Origin: Candidatus Blackburnbacteria bacterium RIFCSPHIGHO2_01_FULL_43_15b
GTDB taxonomy: Bacteria > Patescibacteriota > Microgenomatia > UBA8517 > UBA10165
Assembly (NCBI GenBank): GCA_001816385.1
Contig: MHBW01000003.1
Location: 12,506-53,893, forward strand
Direction: 5' to 3'
DNA length: 41,388 bases
In this document: positions 7,809 to 16,092 of the stretch, piece after piece
Numbering within the stretch: the stretch's first letter is position 1
How the letters are laid out: each line of letters starts with the position of its first letter
Position numbers and translations under genes: made by a program
The notes under the pieces: generated by a model
Seen by the model: only the letters and a program-made list of their open reading frames with translations
Told to the model about the DNA's origin: nothing
Database searches by the model: none

Positions 7809-9633
7809 GGCGCTGGATTCAATTTTAGCCGATCTTAACCCCAATCAGCAAGCAGCAGTCAGCTACTGGGGCAGTCCTTTGCTGGTTTTGGCTGGTGCGG
7901 GCTCTGGTAAAACTAAAGTTTTAACCCATCGCGCAGCCTGGCTTATCCAAGAAAACAAGGTTCACCCTACCGGTTTACTTGCGATTACCTTTACAAATAA
8001 AGCGGCTGGCGAAATGAAAGAGAGAATGACTCATCTTACCGGGACAACTTCTGGGTTCACAGGCACCTTTCATGCATTTTGTGCTCGAATCTTAAGGCAA
8101 TACGGATCCAACATGGGCATCGACCCAGACTTTGTAATTTACGATACAGCCGACCAGCTGGATGCTGTAAAAGACGTAATGTCCAGACTGGGCATAGAAA
8201 AGTCTTTCAAGCCCGGATCATTGCTCTCGGTTATTTCTCAAGCCAAAAACGAGCTGGTCACAGCTTCAGAATTTGCCAAATACGCGCAAGGTGACTGGCA
8301 AAGAAAAGCCGCTTTAGTTTTTTTAGAATACCAAAGACTTCTTAAAGACAATCACGCGCTGGATTTTGATGACCTTTTGACCCATTCAGTTAAACTTTTA
8401 AAAGAAAGTCCGGAAACTTTGCAAAAATTAGGCGTTCGTTTCCAATATATTTTGGTTGATGAGTGGCAAGATACCAACAAAGCCCAATACGAGATTGTCC
8501 GACTGCTTGCTCGAGCCAATGGCAGCCAACTCACTGTTGTTGGCGATGCCGCGCAATCGATTTACTCATGGAGAGGTGCCAATTACAGGAACATCAGTTA
8601 TCTTGAGAAAGACTTTGAAAACCTTAAAATTATCAACCTTGATCAAAACTATCGCTCCACCCAAGTAATTTTGGATGCCGCATATGGTGTTATTAACAAA
8701 AACAAAAACCATCCCATCCTAAAACTCTGGACACAAAATCCAACAGGTGAACGGATTAAACTTTATCAGGCCAGGTCAGAAATGGACGAGGCAGTTTTCG
8801 TTGTTCGGGAGTTAAAATATTTATTGAAAACCGGTTTTGAATATTCCAACATTGCCGTCTTGTATAGAATCAACGCCCAGTCCCGGGCTTTGGAAGAGGC
8901 ACTTTTACACGAAGGCGTCCCCTACACGCTAATTGGCGGCGTCCGCTTTTACGACCGGCGGGAAGTAAAAGATGTTCTTGCTTATTTAAAACTTTTAGCC
9001 AATCCGAACGATTCAATCTCGCGCAAGCGCGCGGAGAGTCTTGGAAAAAGAAGGTTTGCCGCTTATGAAAAACTTCAGGAAAAATTGGTTAAAGATCAAA
9101 GGTCCACGCTTGAATTGCTAGACCAGGTTTTAGAGGCAACCAACTACATGGAGCTTTATGACAAAAATGATCCGGAAGACCAGGCAAGGCTGGAAAACAT
9201 TAAAGAATTAAGGTCTGTGGCGACTGAATTTCCTAATCTGGTTGATTTCTTAGAACAGGTGGCGCTTGTGGAAACCGCCCAGAATTCCAAAGGCAGACTC
9301 CTCACTCCTCACTCATCACTCATCACTAATAACAATGGTGCCGTTACTTTAATGACTGCCCACGCGGCCAAAGGTCTGGAGTTCCCGGTTGTTTTTATTG
9401 TAGGCTTAGAAGAAGGCTTGTTTCCGCATTCTAGAGCATTAACAGATCAGGAAGAGTTAGAAGAAGAACGGCGTTTGGCCTATGTGGGAATAACTAGAGC
9501 CAAAAAACAACTTTATCTAACGTTTGCATCCAAGCGACTTTTGTTTGGCCAATCGGGGACAAGTTACCCTTCGCGGTTTTTGTCTGAAATCCCCGAAAAC
9601 TTAATTGAAAACGCGCAATGGACAAGACAGTAA
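7807..9633 (+). CDS. UvrD/PcrA-type superfamily 1 DNA helicase
   Basis: 608 aa, shorter than typical PcrA (about 700+) because the C-terminal tail is missing. The motifs run in order: Q-motif LNPNQQAAV, Walker A AGAGSGKT (residues 29-36), motif Ia AITFTNKAAGEMKERM, DEWQDTN (Walker B, with Trp where Tyr is usual), GDAAQSIYSWRGA (motif III), NYRST (IV), TAHAAKGLEFPVVFIVGLEEGLFPH (V) and EEERRLAYVGITRAKKQLYL (VI). It should unwind DNA 3' to 5' in repair or replication restart. Residues ~498-509 (LTPHSSLITNNN) come from a heptamer tandem repeat in the DNA just before motif V. The downstream femAB-like gene starts inside its 3' end (16-bp overlap). Confidence 0.9.
   Translation: MALDSILADLNPNQQAAVSYWGSPLLVLAGAGSGKTKVLTHRAAWLIQENKVHPTGLLAITFTNKAAGEMKERMTHLTGTTSGFTGTFHAFCARILRQYGSNMGIDPDFVIYDTADQLDAVKDVMSRLGIEKSFKPGSLLSVISQAKNELVTASEFAKYAQGDWQRKAALVFLEYQRLLKDNHALDFDDLLTHSVKLLKESPETLQKLGVRFQYILVDEWQDTNKAQYEIVRLLARANGSQLTVVGDAAQSIYSWRGANYRNISYLEKDFENLKIINLDQNYRSTQVILDAAYGVINKNKNHPILKLWTQNPTGERIKLYQARSEMDEAVFVVRELKYLLKTGFEYSNIAVLYRINAQSRALEEALLHEGVPYTLIGGVRFYDRREVKDVLAYLKLLANPNDSISRKRAESLGKRRFAAYEKLQEKLVKDQRSTLELLDQVLEATNYMELYDKNDPEDQARLENIKELRSVATEFPNLVDFLEQVALVETAQNSKGRLLTPHSSLITNNNGAVTLMTAHAAKGLEFPVVFIVGLEEGLFPHSRALTDQEELEEERRLAYVGITRAKKQLYLTFASKRLLFGQSGTSYPSRFLSEIPENLIENAQWTRQ
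9298..9332 (+). repeat. Heptamer tandem repeat inside the helicase gene
   Basis: Five consecutive 7-nt units can be read: CTCCTCA twice, CTCATCA twice, then a decayed CTAATAA. They encode a Ser/Thr/Leu/Ile-rich insert just before the conserved GAVTLMTAHAAKG segment. A related heptamer tract lies at 10836-10870 in another gene. Confidence 0.75.
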
Positions 9634-10625
9634 GAATCCTTAACGGCTCCGACAAAAAAATTTTTAACGAGCTTGCTTGTCACCCTATCCAATCCTGGGA
9701 ATGGGGAGATTTTCGGCAAGAGATGGGCAACACAGTTGTCCGGATGGGAGTCTTTACAAGCAATAAACTGGGAGAGGGACACCAGCTGACAATTCATAAA
9801 ATCCCCAAGACTTCTTATAAACTTGCTATGCTCTTAAGAGGCCCTTTACCGTCAACCGAGGCTATTCAGTTTATTAAGGAATATGCACAAAAAGAAAGAA
9901 TTATTTTTATCCGCTTGGAGCCAAACGTCACGTTTAACCTGGAAGCTGCAAGAAAGTTTTTGCGCGTTTCAGGCGCGGTTCCCGGCAGACGCTTTTTTAC
10001 ACCTGAAACATTTGTACTTGATTTAACAATTCCTGAGGAAGAATTGTTAAAAAGTTTCCACCCCAAAACCCGCTACAACATTCGCCTGGCGCAAAAACAT
10101 GGCGTTACAGTAACCATAGAGAATTCCGAAAAAGCTTTTGAGGAGTATCTCCAACAAACAGAAGGTACTGCCAAAAGGCAGGGCTTTTTTGCGCACACCG
10201 CCCGGTACCACAAGCTTATGTGGAAACATCTGCACAACTTAGGCATTGCCCATCTTTTGCAGGCAAAATACCAGGGAGAAACACTCGTTTCCTGGGTTGT
10301 TTTTGTCTGGCATGACACACTCTACTATCCATATGGCGCATCAAGTTTAAATTACAAAAACGTGATGGCGCCAAATTTAATGATGTGGGAAGCCATAAAA
10401 TTTGGCAAAAGTCAAAAATTAAAATTATTTGACCTTTGGGGCAAAGAAGAGGGAAGGGGGTTTACCCGATTCAAAGAAGGCTACACCCCAAAAGTGGTAG
10501 AGTTTATAGGAACTTGGGATTTTATTGTAAGCCCTACGCTTTATAAAATTTACAGGGCGGCAGAGAACCTTCGTTGGAAATTTTTAAAAATGCCTCTGCC
10601 TTTGCCTAAACCATCATTTAGATGA
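9618..10625 (+). CDS. FemAB-type peptidoglycan bridge aminoacyltransferase (first copy)
   Basis: 335 aa in the Fem/GNAT fold. The N-terminal half carries IQSWEWGDFRQEMGNTVVRMGVF, a typical FemAB opening (S-WEWG). The middle has the family signature LLKSFHPKTRYNIRLAQKHGVTV, and the C-terminal half has LMMWEAIKFGKSQKLKLFDLWGKEEGRGFTRFKEGYTPKVVEF. FemAB proteins add amino acids from aminoacyl-tRNA to the peptide of the lipid-linked wall precursor; close relatives can have other acceptors. The start at 9618 overlaps the helicase by 16 bp and the stop overlaps the second copy by 4 bp (ATGA), so the three genes are probably co-transcribed. Amino acid specificity cannot be read from the sequence. 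Confidence 0.85.
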   Translation: MDKTVRILNGSDKKIFNELACHPIQSWEWGDFRQEMGNTVVRMGVFTSNKLGEGHQLTIHKIPKTSYKLAMLLRGPLPSTEAIQFIKEYAQKERIIFIRLEPNVTFNLEAARKFLRVSGAVPGRRFFTPETFVLDLTIPEEELLKSFHPKTRYNIRLAQKHGVTVTIENSEKAFEEYLQQTEGTAKRQGFFAHTARYHKLMWKHLHNLGIAHLLQAKYQGETLVSWVVFVWHDTLYYPYGASSLNYKNVMAPNLMMWEAIKFGKSQKLKLFDLWGKEEGRGFTRFKEGYTPKVVEFIGTWDFIVSPTLYKIYRAAENLRWKFLKMPLPLPKPSFR

Positions 10626-11464
10626 CCACAGATCTTCGGCAAACTCCACAGTACGCCCGCTATATGGAAACTTTGGGATGGCAAACTGCTAAAGTAAACG
10701 GCGACTATTTATATTTCCGAAAACTGCCTCTGATCGGAAATGTCGGTAAACTCCAGCGGCCACAAAAATTGCCAACTGCAGAACAGTTAAGAGCTTTGCA
10801 AAAAAGACATCATCTATCAGTACTTTATTTAGAGCCCACTCGTCACCCATCACCTATCACCCACCACCTGACTCGCGCCAAATCCGCCTTTCTGCCTTCC
10901 AAAACAATTTATATCGATTTGGCAATATCCGAAGAAACTTTGTTGAAAGAAATGAAGCCAAAAACTCGGTACAACATCGGGCTTGCCGCGCGGCGTGGCG
11001 TGATAATTAAAAACTCCACCCTAATTAACGAGTTCGCCAATCTCTGGCAATCTTCTGCGCGCAAGCGCGGTATGTGGCTTCCTCAAAAGAAAGAAATAAA
11101 AGCCTTGTGGAGCGCCTATGGTGATAAAGCACACTTACTGCTGGCACACTCTGCAGAAAAACCCATTGCAGGTGTTTTGTTAGTGGAGTCACCAGAGATT
11201 ATGTATTACATGTACGCCGGCTCAACAAGTGAAGGGAAAAAACTATTTGCTCCCACTCTTCTTGCTTGGGAAGCGATGAGGTTGGCAAAAGAAAAGGGTA
11301 AAAAGTTTTTTGATTTTGAAGGGATCTATGCCCCGCGCTACAAATCCACAAAAACCTGGAAGGGTTTTACAAAATTTAAAGAAGGTTTTGGAGGAAAGGT
11401 TGTCGAGTACCCGCCAACGCTAGTTTATTATTCAAACCCGCTTTTAAAATTACTTAATATCTAG
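10622..11464 (+). CDS. FemAB-type aminoacyltransferase (second copy)
   Basis: 280 aa, about 55 aa shorter than the first copy and with a reduced N-terminal subdomain. It keeps the signatures LLKEMKPKTRYNIGLAARRGVII, ARKRGMWLPQKKEIKALW, and TLLAWEAMRLAKEKGKKFFDFEGIYAPRYKSTKTWKGFTKFKEGFGGKVVEYP. Tandem FemAB genes often add successive residues to a cross-bridge, so two additions are plausible here. Residues ~73-83 (RHPSPITHHLT) are encoded by a heptamer tandem tract and interrupt the region between the N-terminal part and the conserved core. It overlaps the preceding gene by 4 bp. Confidence 0.83.
   Translation: MTTDLRQTPQYARYMETLGWQTAKVNGDYLYFRKLPLIGNVGKLQRPQKLPTAEQLRALQKRHHLSVLYLEPTRHPSPITHHLTRAKSAFLPSKTIYIDLAISEETLLKEMKPKTRYNIGLAARRGVIIKNSTLINEFANLWQSSARKRGMWLPQKKEIKALWSAYGDKAHLLLAHSAEKPIAGVLLVESPEIMYYMYAGSTSEGKKLFAPTLLAWEAMRLAKEKGKKFFDFEGIYAPRYKSTKTWKGFTKFKEGFGGKVVEYPPTLVYYSNPLLKLLNI
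10836..10870 (+). repeat. Heptamer tandem repeat inside the second femAB-like gene
   Basis: The units read CCACTCG, TCACCCA, TCACCTA, TCACCCA and CCACCTG, a degenerate form of the TCACTCA heptamer seen at 9298-9332. They encode a His/Pro/Thr-rich insert (RHPSPITHHLT). Confidence 0.7.
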
Positions 11465-11474
11465 AGAGGAAAGA

Positions 11475-11597
11475 TCAAACCCAGGAATAGCCGTGGGCCA
11501 GACTAAACTGCGCGTATTCCTTATGGCTCTGTTCCAAGTCGACTAGACGCTGCAACTCTCGTACGAGTTTCGTAAGTTCTGGTGAAATTACTTCCAT
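11475..11597 (-). CDS. Possible 40-aa small protein
   Basis: Too short for the ORF track. The minus strand from ATG 11597 reads MEVISPELTKLVRELQRLVD followed by LEQSHKEYAQFSLAHGYSWV and a TGA. The composition is that of a soluble amphipathic helix with heptad-spaced Leu/Val residues, not of random translation. It lies downstream of the helicase-nuclease gene on the same strand, separated from it by an inverted-repeat element. No good Shine-Dalgarno sequence is visible, and the family is not recognised. Confidence 0.4.
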   Translation of the reverse strand: MEVISPELTKLVRELQRLVDLEQSHKEYAQFSLAHGYSWV

Positions 11598-11734
11598 GTC
11601 ATTCCCACGAAAGCGGGAATCTATAGCCGTACTTGCTTCTTAAAACGAAGTGAATACACCAAAATAATTATTTGTGTAGATTCCGTATCAAGCTCGCCTC
11701 GTCTTTGACTTGTCGAAGCGGGTCCGGAATGACA
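11597..11734. repeat. Inverted-repeat element with 9-bp perfect ends
   Basis: The segment begins TGTCATTCC and ends GGAATGACA, a perfect 9-bp terminal inverted repeat. It fills exactly the gap between the helicase-nuclease stop codon and the 40-aa ORF start. The left end contains ATTCCC-N8-GGGAAT (ATTCCCACGAAAGCGGGAAT), the pattern of the dispersed dRS3-type repeats known from Neisseria and found in many other genomes. It codes for nothing obvious and looks like a small non-autonomous repeat. Confidence 0.6.
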
Positions 11735-14623
11735 TCACGCTGCCTTACAGAAAAGTTTAAACTCACATTCTTTGCACCAAAAGTTGCCCGAGCAGGAAAA
11801 GTCAGAGGTTTCTATCTCCTGTTTGGCTTTTGAAATCTCCTGTTTGGCTTGTTCTAATTGTTTTTTAGTGCGCGTTGTGGAAACTTTTATGGCTTTATTA
11901 AAAAAGTATAAAGACAAAACTATTTTGTCAGTATCAACTGTAAACACAGGATCTCTAACTTCGACAGCAGCCAAAGCATAAAAAGAAAGCTGCAAATCTT
12001 TTTCCAGATCACGTTTTGTGGGAGGGCCTTTGGTTTCTATGTCTGTAGTTTTGTAGTCAATAATCTCTATCCCCCCGTCTAAAGTTTTATCAATACGGTC
12101 AATTTTGCCGCCTAGTTTTAAACCCGGCCCAATCGGAAAGATAAATGGTTTTTCCAAATCCACAGGGAGACTTTTGGGGTTGTGCAAATCCGTTTTTAAA
12201 TATTCAACTAAATATTCTTTTCCCTGCTCTTTGGTTTTTTGCTCGTGGGATTTACTTAAATATCCCGCGCGGATCCAATCTCTTTCGTAAATTTCCAGAA
12301 TTTCTTTTTCTCCCAAGGGATTGCCGATTTTGCCCAGCTCGTGGAAATCTTTCATGGTGTTATGAAGTGAGATGCCAAAACTTTGCGCAGGACTTGTTGG
12401 CGTAGGAATCCGCAAAATATATTTCATTTTGTAGTGAAGCGGGCAAAAGCGGAAACAGTCAATTTGCGAATAGGATAGATATGTAATTGGGGGGATGGTT
12501 GTGGGTTGTGGGCTGCGAGACTGGGGTAGGGGTAAATACTCTAAAATAGAGAGTTGCTCACCTTTAGTTGCAGCTGTGGACAATACTTCTTCTCCCAATG
12601 CTTCCGGAACAAAAAGCGATATCTTTTTCTCTCTCCTTCCTTCGCCGTAATAATCCGCAGCTGTAAAATACAATCTGTCTTTTGCCCGCGTTGCCGCAAC
12701 ATAGGCCAATCTTCTTTCTTCCTGGAGATGATAATTCCCTTCCGGCAATACTTCTTTTATTAACTGCTCAGGAATAGGTATTTGTTCCCTTCTTTCTCTT
12801 GTCGGAAAACGGGCATCCACCATATTCACAACAAAAACAACCGGAAACTCTAGACCTTTTGAGGCGTGAATAGTTAAAATATTTACCGCGTTTTCGGAAT
12901 CCCAATCCATGTCAGACGCCAAGGGCGATTCTCCTAAGTCCAGAGACAGCTCAATCCAGTCAACTACGGCAAAAACTGAAGCCTCCTCATGTTCCCCTTC
13001 GTAAGACTTTAGCTTGTCAAAAAATCGCGCGACATTTTGCGCTCTCTTTTCGTCGGTAGGATTTTTGGGGTTAACTATATGTTCCAACAGCCCCGAATCC
13101 TGAAAAAAGCTATACAAAATTTGTCCGGCCGTTTTTTTAGGCATTAACTGCATATGTTTATGGATCATTTCAACCAAACTCTTAATCTTTTCGCGTGTTC
13201 CCGAGTTAATAGAAATGTCATCTACTTTTTCGGCAGCTTCAAAAAGGCTTAAGTTGTTTTTTCTGGAGTAGTTAATAAGTGAGGCAACGTCACGCATGGA
13301 AAAGCCCAAGTGCTCCATGGTCAAAACTTTATAAAATGCCGCCGAGTCTTCAAAGTTCGTCAAAATTTTTAAATAACAAAATATTTCTTTTATCTCATCC
13401 TGGCGGAATAACTGTCCTGGACCTAAAAACTGGTAGGGGATACCGGCGCGGGCGAGCGCTCTGGCAAAAGGTTCGGCATGATTATTTGCCCGTACCAAAA
13501 TCGCAAAATCAGAATATTTTCTTTTTTCCTCTTGGCACAAATAGCTAATTTTTTTGGCCACCATCTCCGCTTCATTTTCAACTCTGTCTGCATGGATAAA
13601 TTCAGGGACAATGTGGTTTTTGCGGCGAGTAGTTTGAAGATTTTTGGTTACCCCAAGCTTTGCTTCCAGTGTGTCAGGGTTATTAAACTGAATTAATTTA
13701 TACGCAGAGTCTAAGATGCTTTGTGTCGAACGATAATTTTCGGTCAAAACCACCTGTTTGGCATTTTTATAATCGTCGATAAAATGAAGAATATTTGAAA
13801 TTGCGGCTCCCCTAAATTTATAGACGCTTTGTGAATCGTCTCCCACAACTGTCAGGTTTGCATCTATCTCTGGAGGTGCTAAAAGTTTTATCAACTCATA
13901 TTGGGCGATGTTGGTGTCCTGAAACTCATCAACAAGAATATATTTAAATGCTTTCTTGTATGTGTCCAAAACATTGGGTCTCTCTCTAAAAAGTTTTAAC
14001 GTATTGCAAATAAGATCTGAAAAGTCTGCCAATCCCTCTCTGTTTTTTAGTTCTTCGTACTTTGCATAAGCCTTCGCCAGCTCTGTCCACTTGTTTGCCT
14101 CACCGCTTTCCGCGCTATTTTGAGCCCATCGGATATAGTCCGAAGGCGAAATGTCCTCATCCTGTAAACGCGAGAAGTGCTGAAATATTCCTGATAAAAA
14201 CTTGGTAGGGTTGCCTAAAGGTAGAAAATACGAAAGGCCAAAATCGAAAATGTGCTTTTTCAAAAAAGCGACTGCCTCCGCCTCTGTCATTACCCGATAA
14301 CGCGGGTCAAGACCAATTTGCATCCCATCATTTTTTAAAATTCGGTCACCAAAAGAATGGAAGGTGGAAATCCACATTTGCGCATACCCATAGGGCATTG
14401 CCACATCAACTCTTTCCTGCATTTCATGCGCCGCTTTTTCTGTAAATGTCAAAGCCAAAATTTCTGACGGGAGAACGCCTTGATTTAAGATAAGGTGTTT
14501 TATTCTCTCCGTAACTACCGTGGTCTTACCGGTTCCGGCTCCAGCAATAATTAATAATGGCCCCTGACCCCACAAAACTGCTTCTTCCTGGGCACTGTTA
14601 AGAGAGATTGCTTTGTTGCTCAT
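11735..14623 (-). CDS. UvrD-like helicase fused to a Fe-S PD-(D/E)XK nuclease (AddA/AddB-like)
   Basis: 962 aa from ATG 14623 (MSNKAISLNSAQEEAV). The ORF-track start at 14665 would extend 14 residues into rmuC. The helicase part has Walker A AGAGTGKT (~27-34), VDEFQDTN, GDDSQSVYKFRGA, NYRST, TIHASKGLEFPVVFVVNMVD and QEERRLAYVAATRAKDRLYFT. The C-terminal ~270 residues are a RecB/Cas4-type nuclease: LSYSQIDCFRFCPLHYKMKYI, GKIDRIDK...GIEIIDYKTT (catalytic Asp and Glu/Asp-x-Lys), and FWCKECEFKLFC, whose cysteines together with an upstream Cys should hold a 4Fe-4S cluster as in AddB. It is a single-chain end-processing enzyme for double-strand breaks. RmuC overlaps it by about 26 bp and is probably in the same operon. 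Confidence 0.88.
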   Translation of the reverse strand: MSNKAISLNSAQEEAVLWGQGPLLIIAGAGTGKTTVVTERIKHLILNQGVLPSEILALTFTEKAAHEMQERVDVAMPYGYAQMWISTFHSFGDRILKNDGMQIGLDPRYRVMTEAEAVAFLKKHIFDFGLSYFLPLGNPTKFLSGIFQHFSRLQDEDISPSDYIRWAQNSAESGEANKWTELAKAYAKYEELKNREGLADFSDLICNTLKLFRERPNVLDTYKKAFKYILVDEFQDTNIAQYELIKLLAPPEIDANLTVVGDDSQSVYKFRGAAISNILHFIDDYKNAKQVVLTENYRSTQSILDSAYKLIQFNNPDTLEAKLGVTKNLQTTRRKNHIVPEFIHADRVENEAEMVAKKISYLCQEEKRKYSDFAILVRANNHAEPFARALARAGIPYQFLGPGQLFRQDEIKEIFCYLKILTNFEDSAAFYKVLTMEHLGFSMRDVASLINYSRKNNLSLFEAAEKVDDISINSGTREKIKSLVEMIHKHMQLMPKKTAGQILYSFFQDSGLLEHIVNPKNPTDEKRAQNVARFFDKLKSYEGEHEEASVFAVVDWIELSLDLGESPLASDMDWDSENAVNILTIHASKGLEFPVVFVVNMVDARFPTRERREQIPIPEQLIKEVLPEGNYHLQEERRLAYVAATRAKDRLYFTAADYYGEGRREKKISLFVPEALGEEVLSTAATKGEQLSILEYLPLPQSRSPQPTTIPPITYLSYSQIDCFRFCPLHYKMKYILRIPTPTSPAQSFGISLHNTMKDFHELGKIGNPLGEKEILEIYERDWIRAGYLSKSHEQKTKEQGKEYLVEYLKTDLHNPKSLPVDLEKPFIFPIGPGLKLGGKIDRIDKTLDGGIEIIDYKTTDIETKGPPTKRDLEKDLQLSFYALAAVEVRDPVFTVDTDKIVLSLYFFNKAIKVSTTRTKKQLEQAKQEISKAKQEIETSDFSCSGNFWCKECEFKLFCKAA

Positions 14624-15638
14624 GGTGTGTAATGGCAGGAATTGTGACTTCTTCTCCCTGCTCAACTTGCGCCACTGTTTCTTTGCCCAAACTTTGGGTG
14701 GATGTTATCTTTTGCCCCAGTTGAGTAAATCCTGACGTAAGATTACTCATCGCGTTATACGCATTCGTCACATGGCGACCCAAAACTGATATAACACTTT
14801 CGACTTTTTCGTAATCTTTTTGAATCGCTCGAATGGAAGAAAGCACCTGCCTGGCTTGTTGCTCAATTCTTTTGCCTTCAAAGCTGACCAAAATAATTCG
14901 AAGGTGTGCATACATTGTAGTTGGAGAAACCGGGTAAACTCTCTGCGTCCGGGCATAATCCATTACTTCAGGCAAATTTACAATTTCGTAATAAACACTT
15001 TCGGAAGGGATATACATAATGGCAAAATCAACTGTTCCTTCCTCCGGCAAAATATATTTTTTAGATATAGCGTCAATATGGCGCTTAACATCCCGTCCGA
15101 ATTCACGCCTGGCTCTCTCCCGATCTTCTTCTTTTTCCTCTTTAACCATGCGGGTAAAGTTTTCCATTGGGAACTTGGAGTCTATAGGTAGAATCCCGGC
15201 ATCAGTTTTTAAAGCAGCGTCAACTTTCTCACCCGATTTAAATTGGTGTTGAAAAAAGATCGCACTTTTAGGAAAAACCTGGGATAAAAGGTCCTGCAAT
15301 ATCTCCTCACCTAAATTACCTCTGAGTTTGGGGCTTTTTAAATAGTCTTGAAGATCGCGCATTGAACGGGAAACTTCTGAAAATTGTCCTGCTTCTTTTT
15401 GCAAATCCCCAATAACTTTGGCTGCCCTATCCAAACGCTCGTTAATGTCGCGGGTGTTTTGCGAAAGCGTATCGGTTATGTTTTTACTGTTTCGGGAGAG
15501 GGCTTCCTGGTTGCTTTTGAGCCATTCAATAAGGGTATGATCCGAAGAATTCTTGCTTAGTCTTCTGTTTATAATCCAGATGATCCCGCAAAACCCGGCA
15601 CCAATAAGTAGTAGTGTGAGGACAAATTCCTGGGGCAT
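14598..15638 (-). CDS. rmuC: RmuC family DNA recombination protein
   Basis: 346 aa from ATG 15638 (MPQEFVLTLLLIG). The longer ORF-track start at 15662 adds eight residues and lacks support, whereas TGTTTGAAT sits 9 nt upstream of the chosen ATG. An N-terminal membrane segment (VLTLLLIGAGFCGIIWII) is followed by a coiled-coil region (residues ~35-95). The RmuC core then has LRGNLGEEILQDLLSQVFP, YFQHQF-type FFQHQFKSGEKVDAAL, LPIDSKFPMENF, YILPEEGTVDFAIMYIPSESVYYE and RVYPVSPTTMYAHLRII. RmuC proteins contain a restriction-endonuclease-like fold and limit sequence inversions between repeats. Linkage with the helicase-nuclease fits a DNA-break processing unit. Confidence 0.88.
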   Translation of the reverse strand: MPQEFVLTLLLIGAGFCGIIWIINRRLSKNSSDHTLIEWLKSNQEALSRNSKNITDTLSQNTRDINERLDRAAKVIGDLQKEAGQFSEVSRSMRDLQDYLKSPKLRGNLGEEILQDLLSQVFPKSAIFFQHQFKSGEKVDAALKTDAGILPIDSKFPMENFTRMVKEEKEEDRERARREFGRDVKRHIDAISKKYILPEEGTVDFAIMYIPSESVYYEIVNLPEVMDYARTQRVYPVSPTTMYAHLRIILVSFEGKRIEQQARQVLSSIRAIQKDYEKVESVISVLGRHVTNAYNAMSNLTSGFTQLGQKITSTQSLGKETVAQVEQGEEVTIPAITHHEQQSNLS

Positions 15639-15698
15639 GTGAGCTAGATTCAAACACAGCATAAAATAAAAAGCAAGGGTTTGGTCAAAAATAAGTTG

Positions 15699-15704
15699 TA
15701 CAAT
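15699..15704 (+). promoter_or_regulatory. -10 element (TACAAT) of the small membrane protein gene
   Basis: TACAAT ends 6 nt before ATG 15711 with no Shine-Dalgarno sequence between. This predicts a leaderless mRNA and decides the start over the ORF-track codon at 15681, which lies upstream of it. Confidence 0.5.
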
Positions 15705-15710
15705 TTGTAT

Positions 15711-16046
15711 ATGGAGAAAAAAGCCCAGGAGAGAATTAGAAGGAATCGTAACTTTTTACCCGCGCTAATTTTAGGCTTAATTTTTTTATCTCTTTGGCTT
15801 TTAATGTTCTTTTTCGTTCTGCCGGAGGGTCTTTTTTTGATTCTTGTGTTTTTGATTTTGCTTTTTTTCTGGCTATTTTTTATTTCGTCACTTCTTTTGG
15901 GCAATACCAGGCTGGGTTTGTTTTTAGGCACAGGCGTGTTGATATTTTTAGGAATCAGCTACTACGGTGCCGGAACGTGGCTTAACTTTTTGCTAATTGC
16001 AGGGATATTAATTGCCCTGGAATACACCATTGCCACAAGAAGTTAG
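15711..16046 (+). CDS. Small integral membrane protein, unknown function
   Basis: 111 aa from ATG 15711 (MEKKAQERIRRNRNFLPA). A basic N-terminus is followed by about four hydrophobic helices: LILGLIFLSLWLLMFFFVLP, LFLILVFLILLFFWLFFISS, LGLFLGTGVLIFLGIS and WLNFLLIAGILIALEYTIA. No family is recognised. It is divergent from rmuC, from which it is separated by about 70 bp holding both promoters, and it precedes the YerC-like regulator on the same strand. Confidence 0.6.
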   Translation: MEKKAQERIRRNRNFLPALILGLIFLSLWLLMFFFVLPEGLFLILVFLILLFFWLFFISSLLLGNTRLGLFLGTGVLIFLGISYYGAGTWLNFLLIAGILIALEYTIATRS

Positions 16047-16092
16047 CTTGTGTTACACTGCCATTAATTAAACAGCCTGCTCAAAATAATAT

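Noticed and set aside
14624-14665. Longer N-terminus for the helicase-nuclease (ATG 14665)
   Set aside because: It would add 14 non-conserved residues lying within rmuC; the family pattern begins near the second Met.
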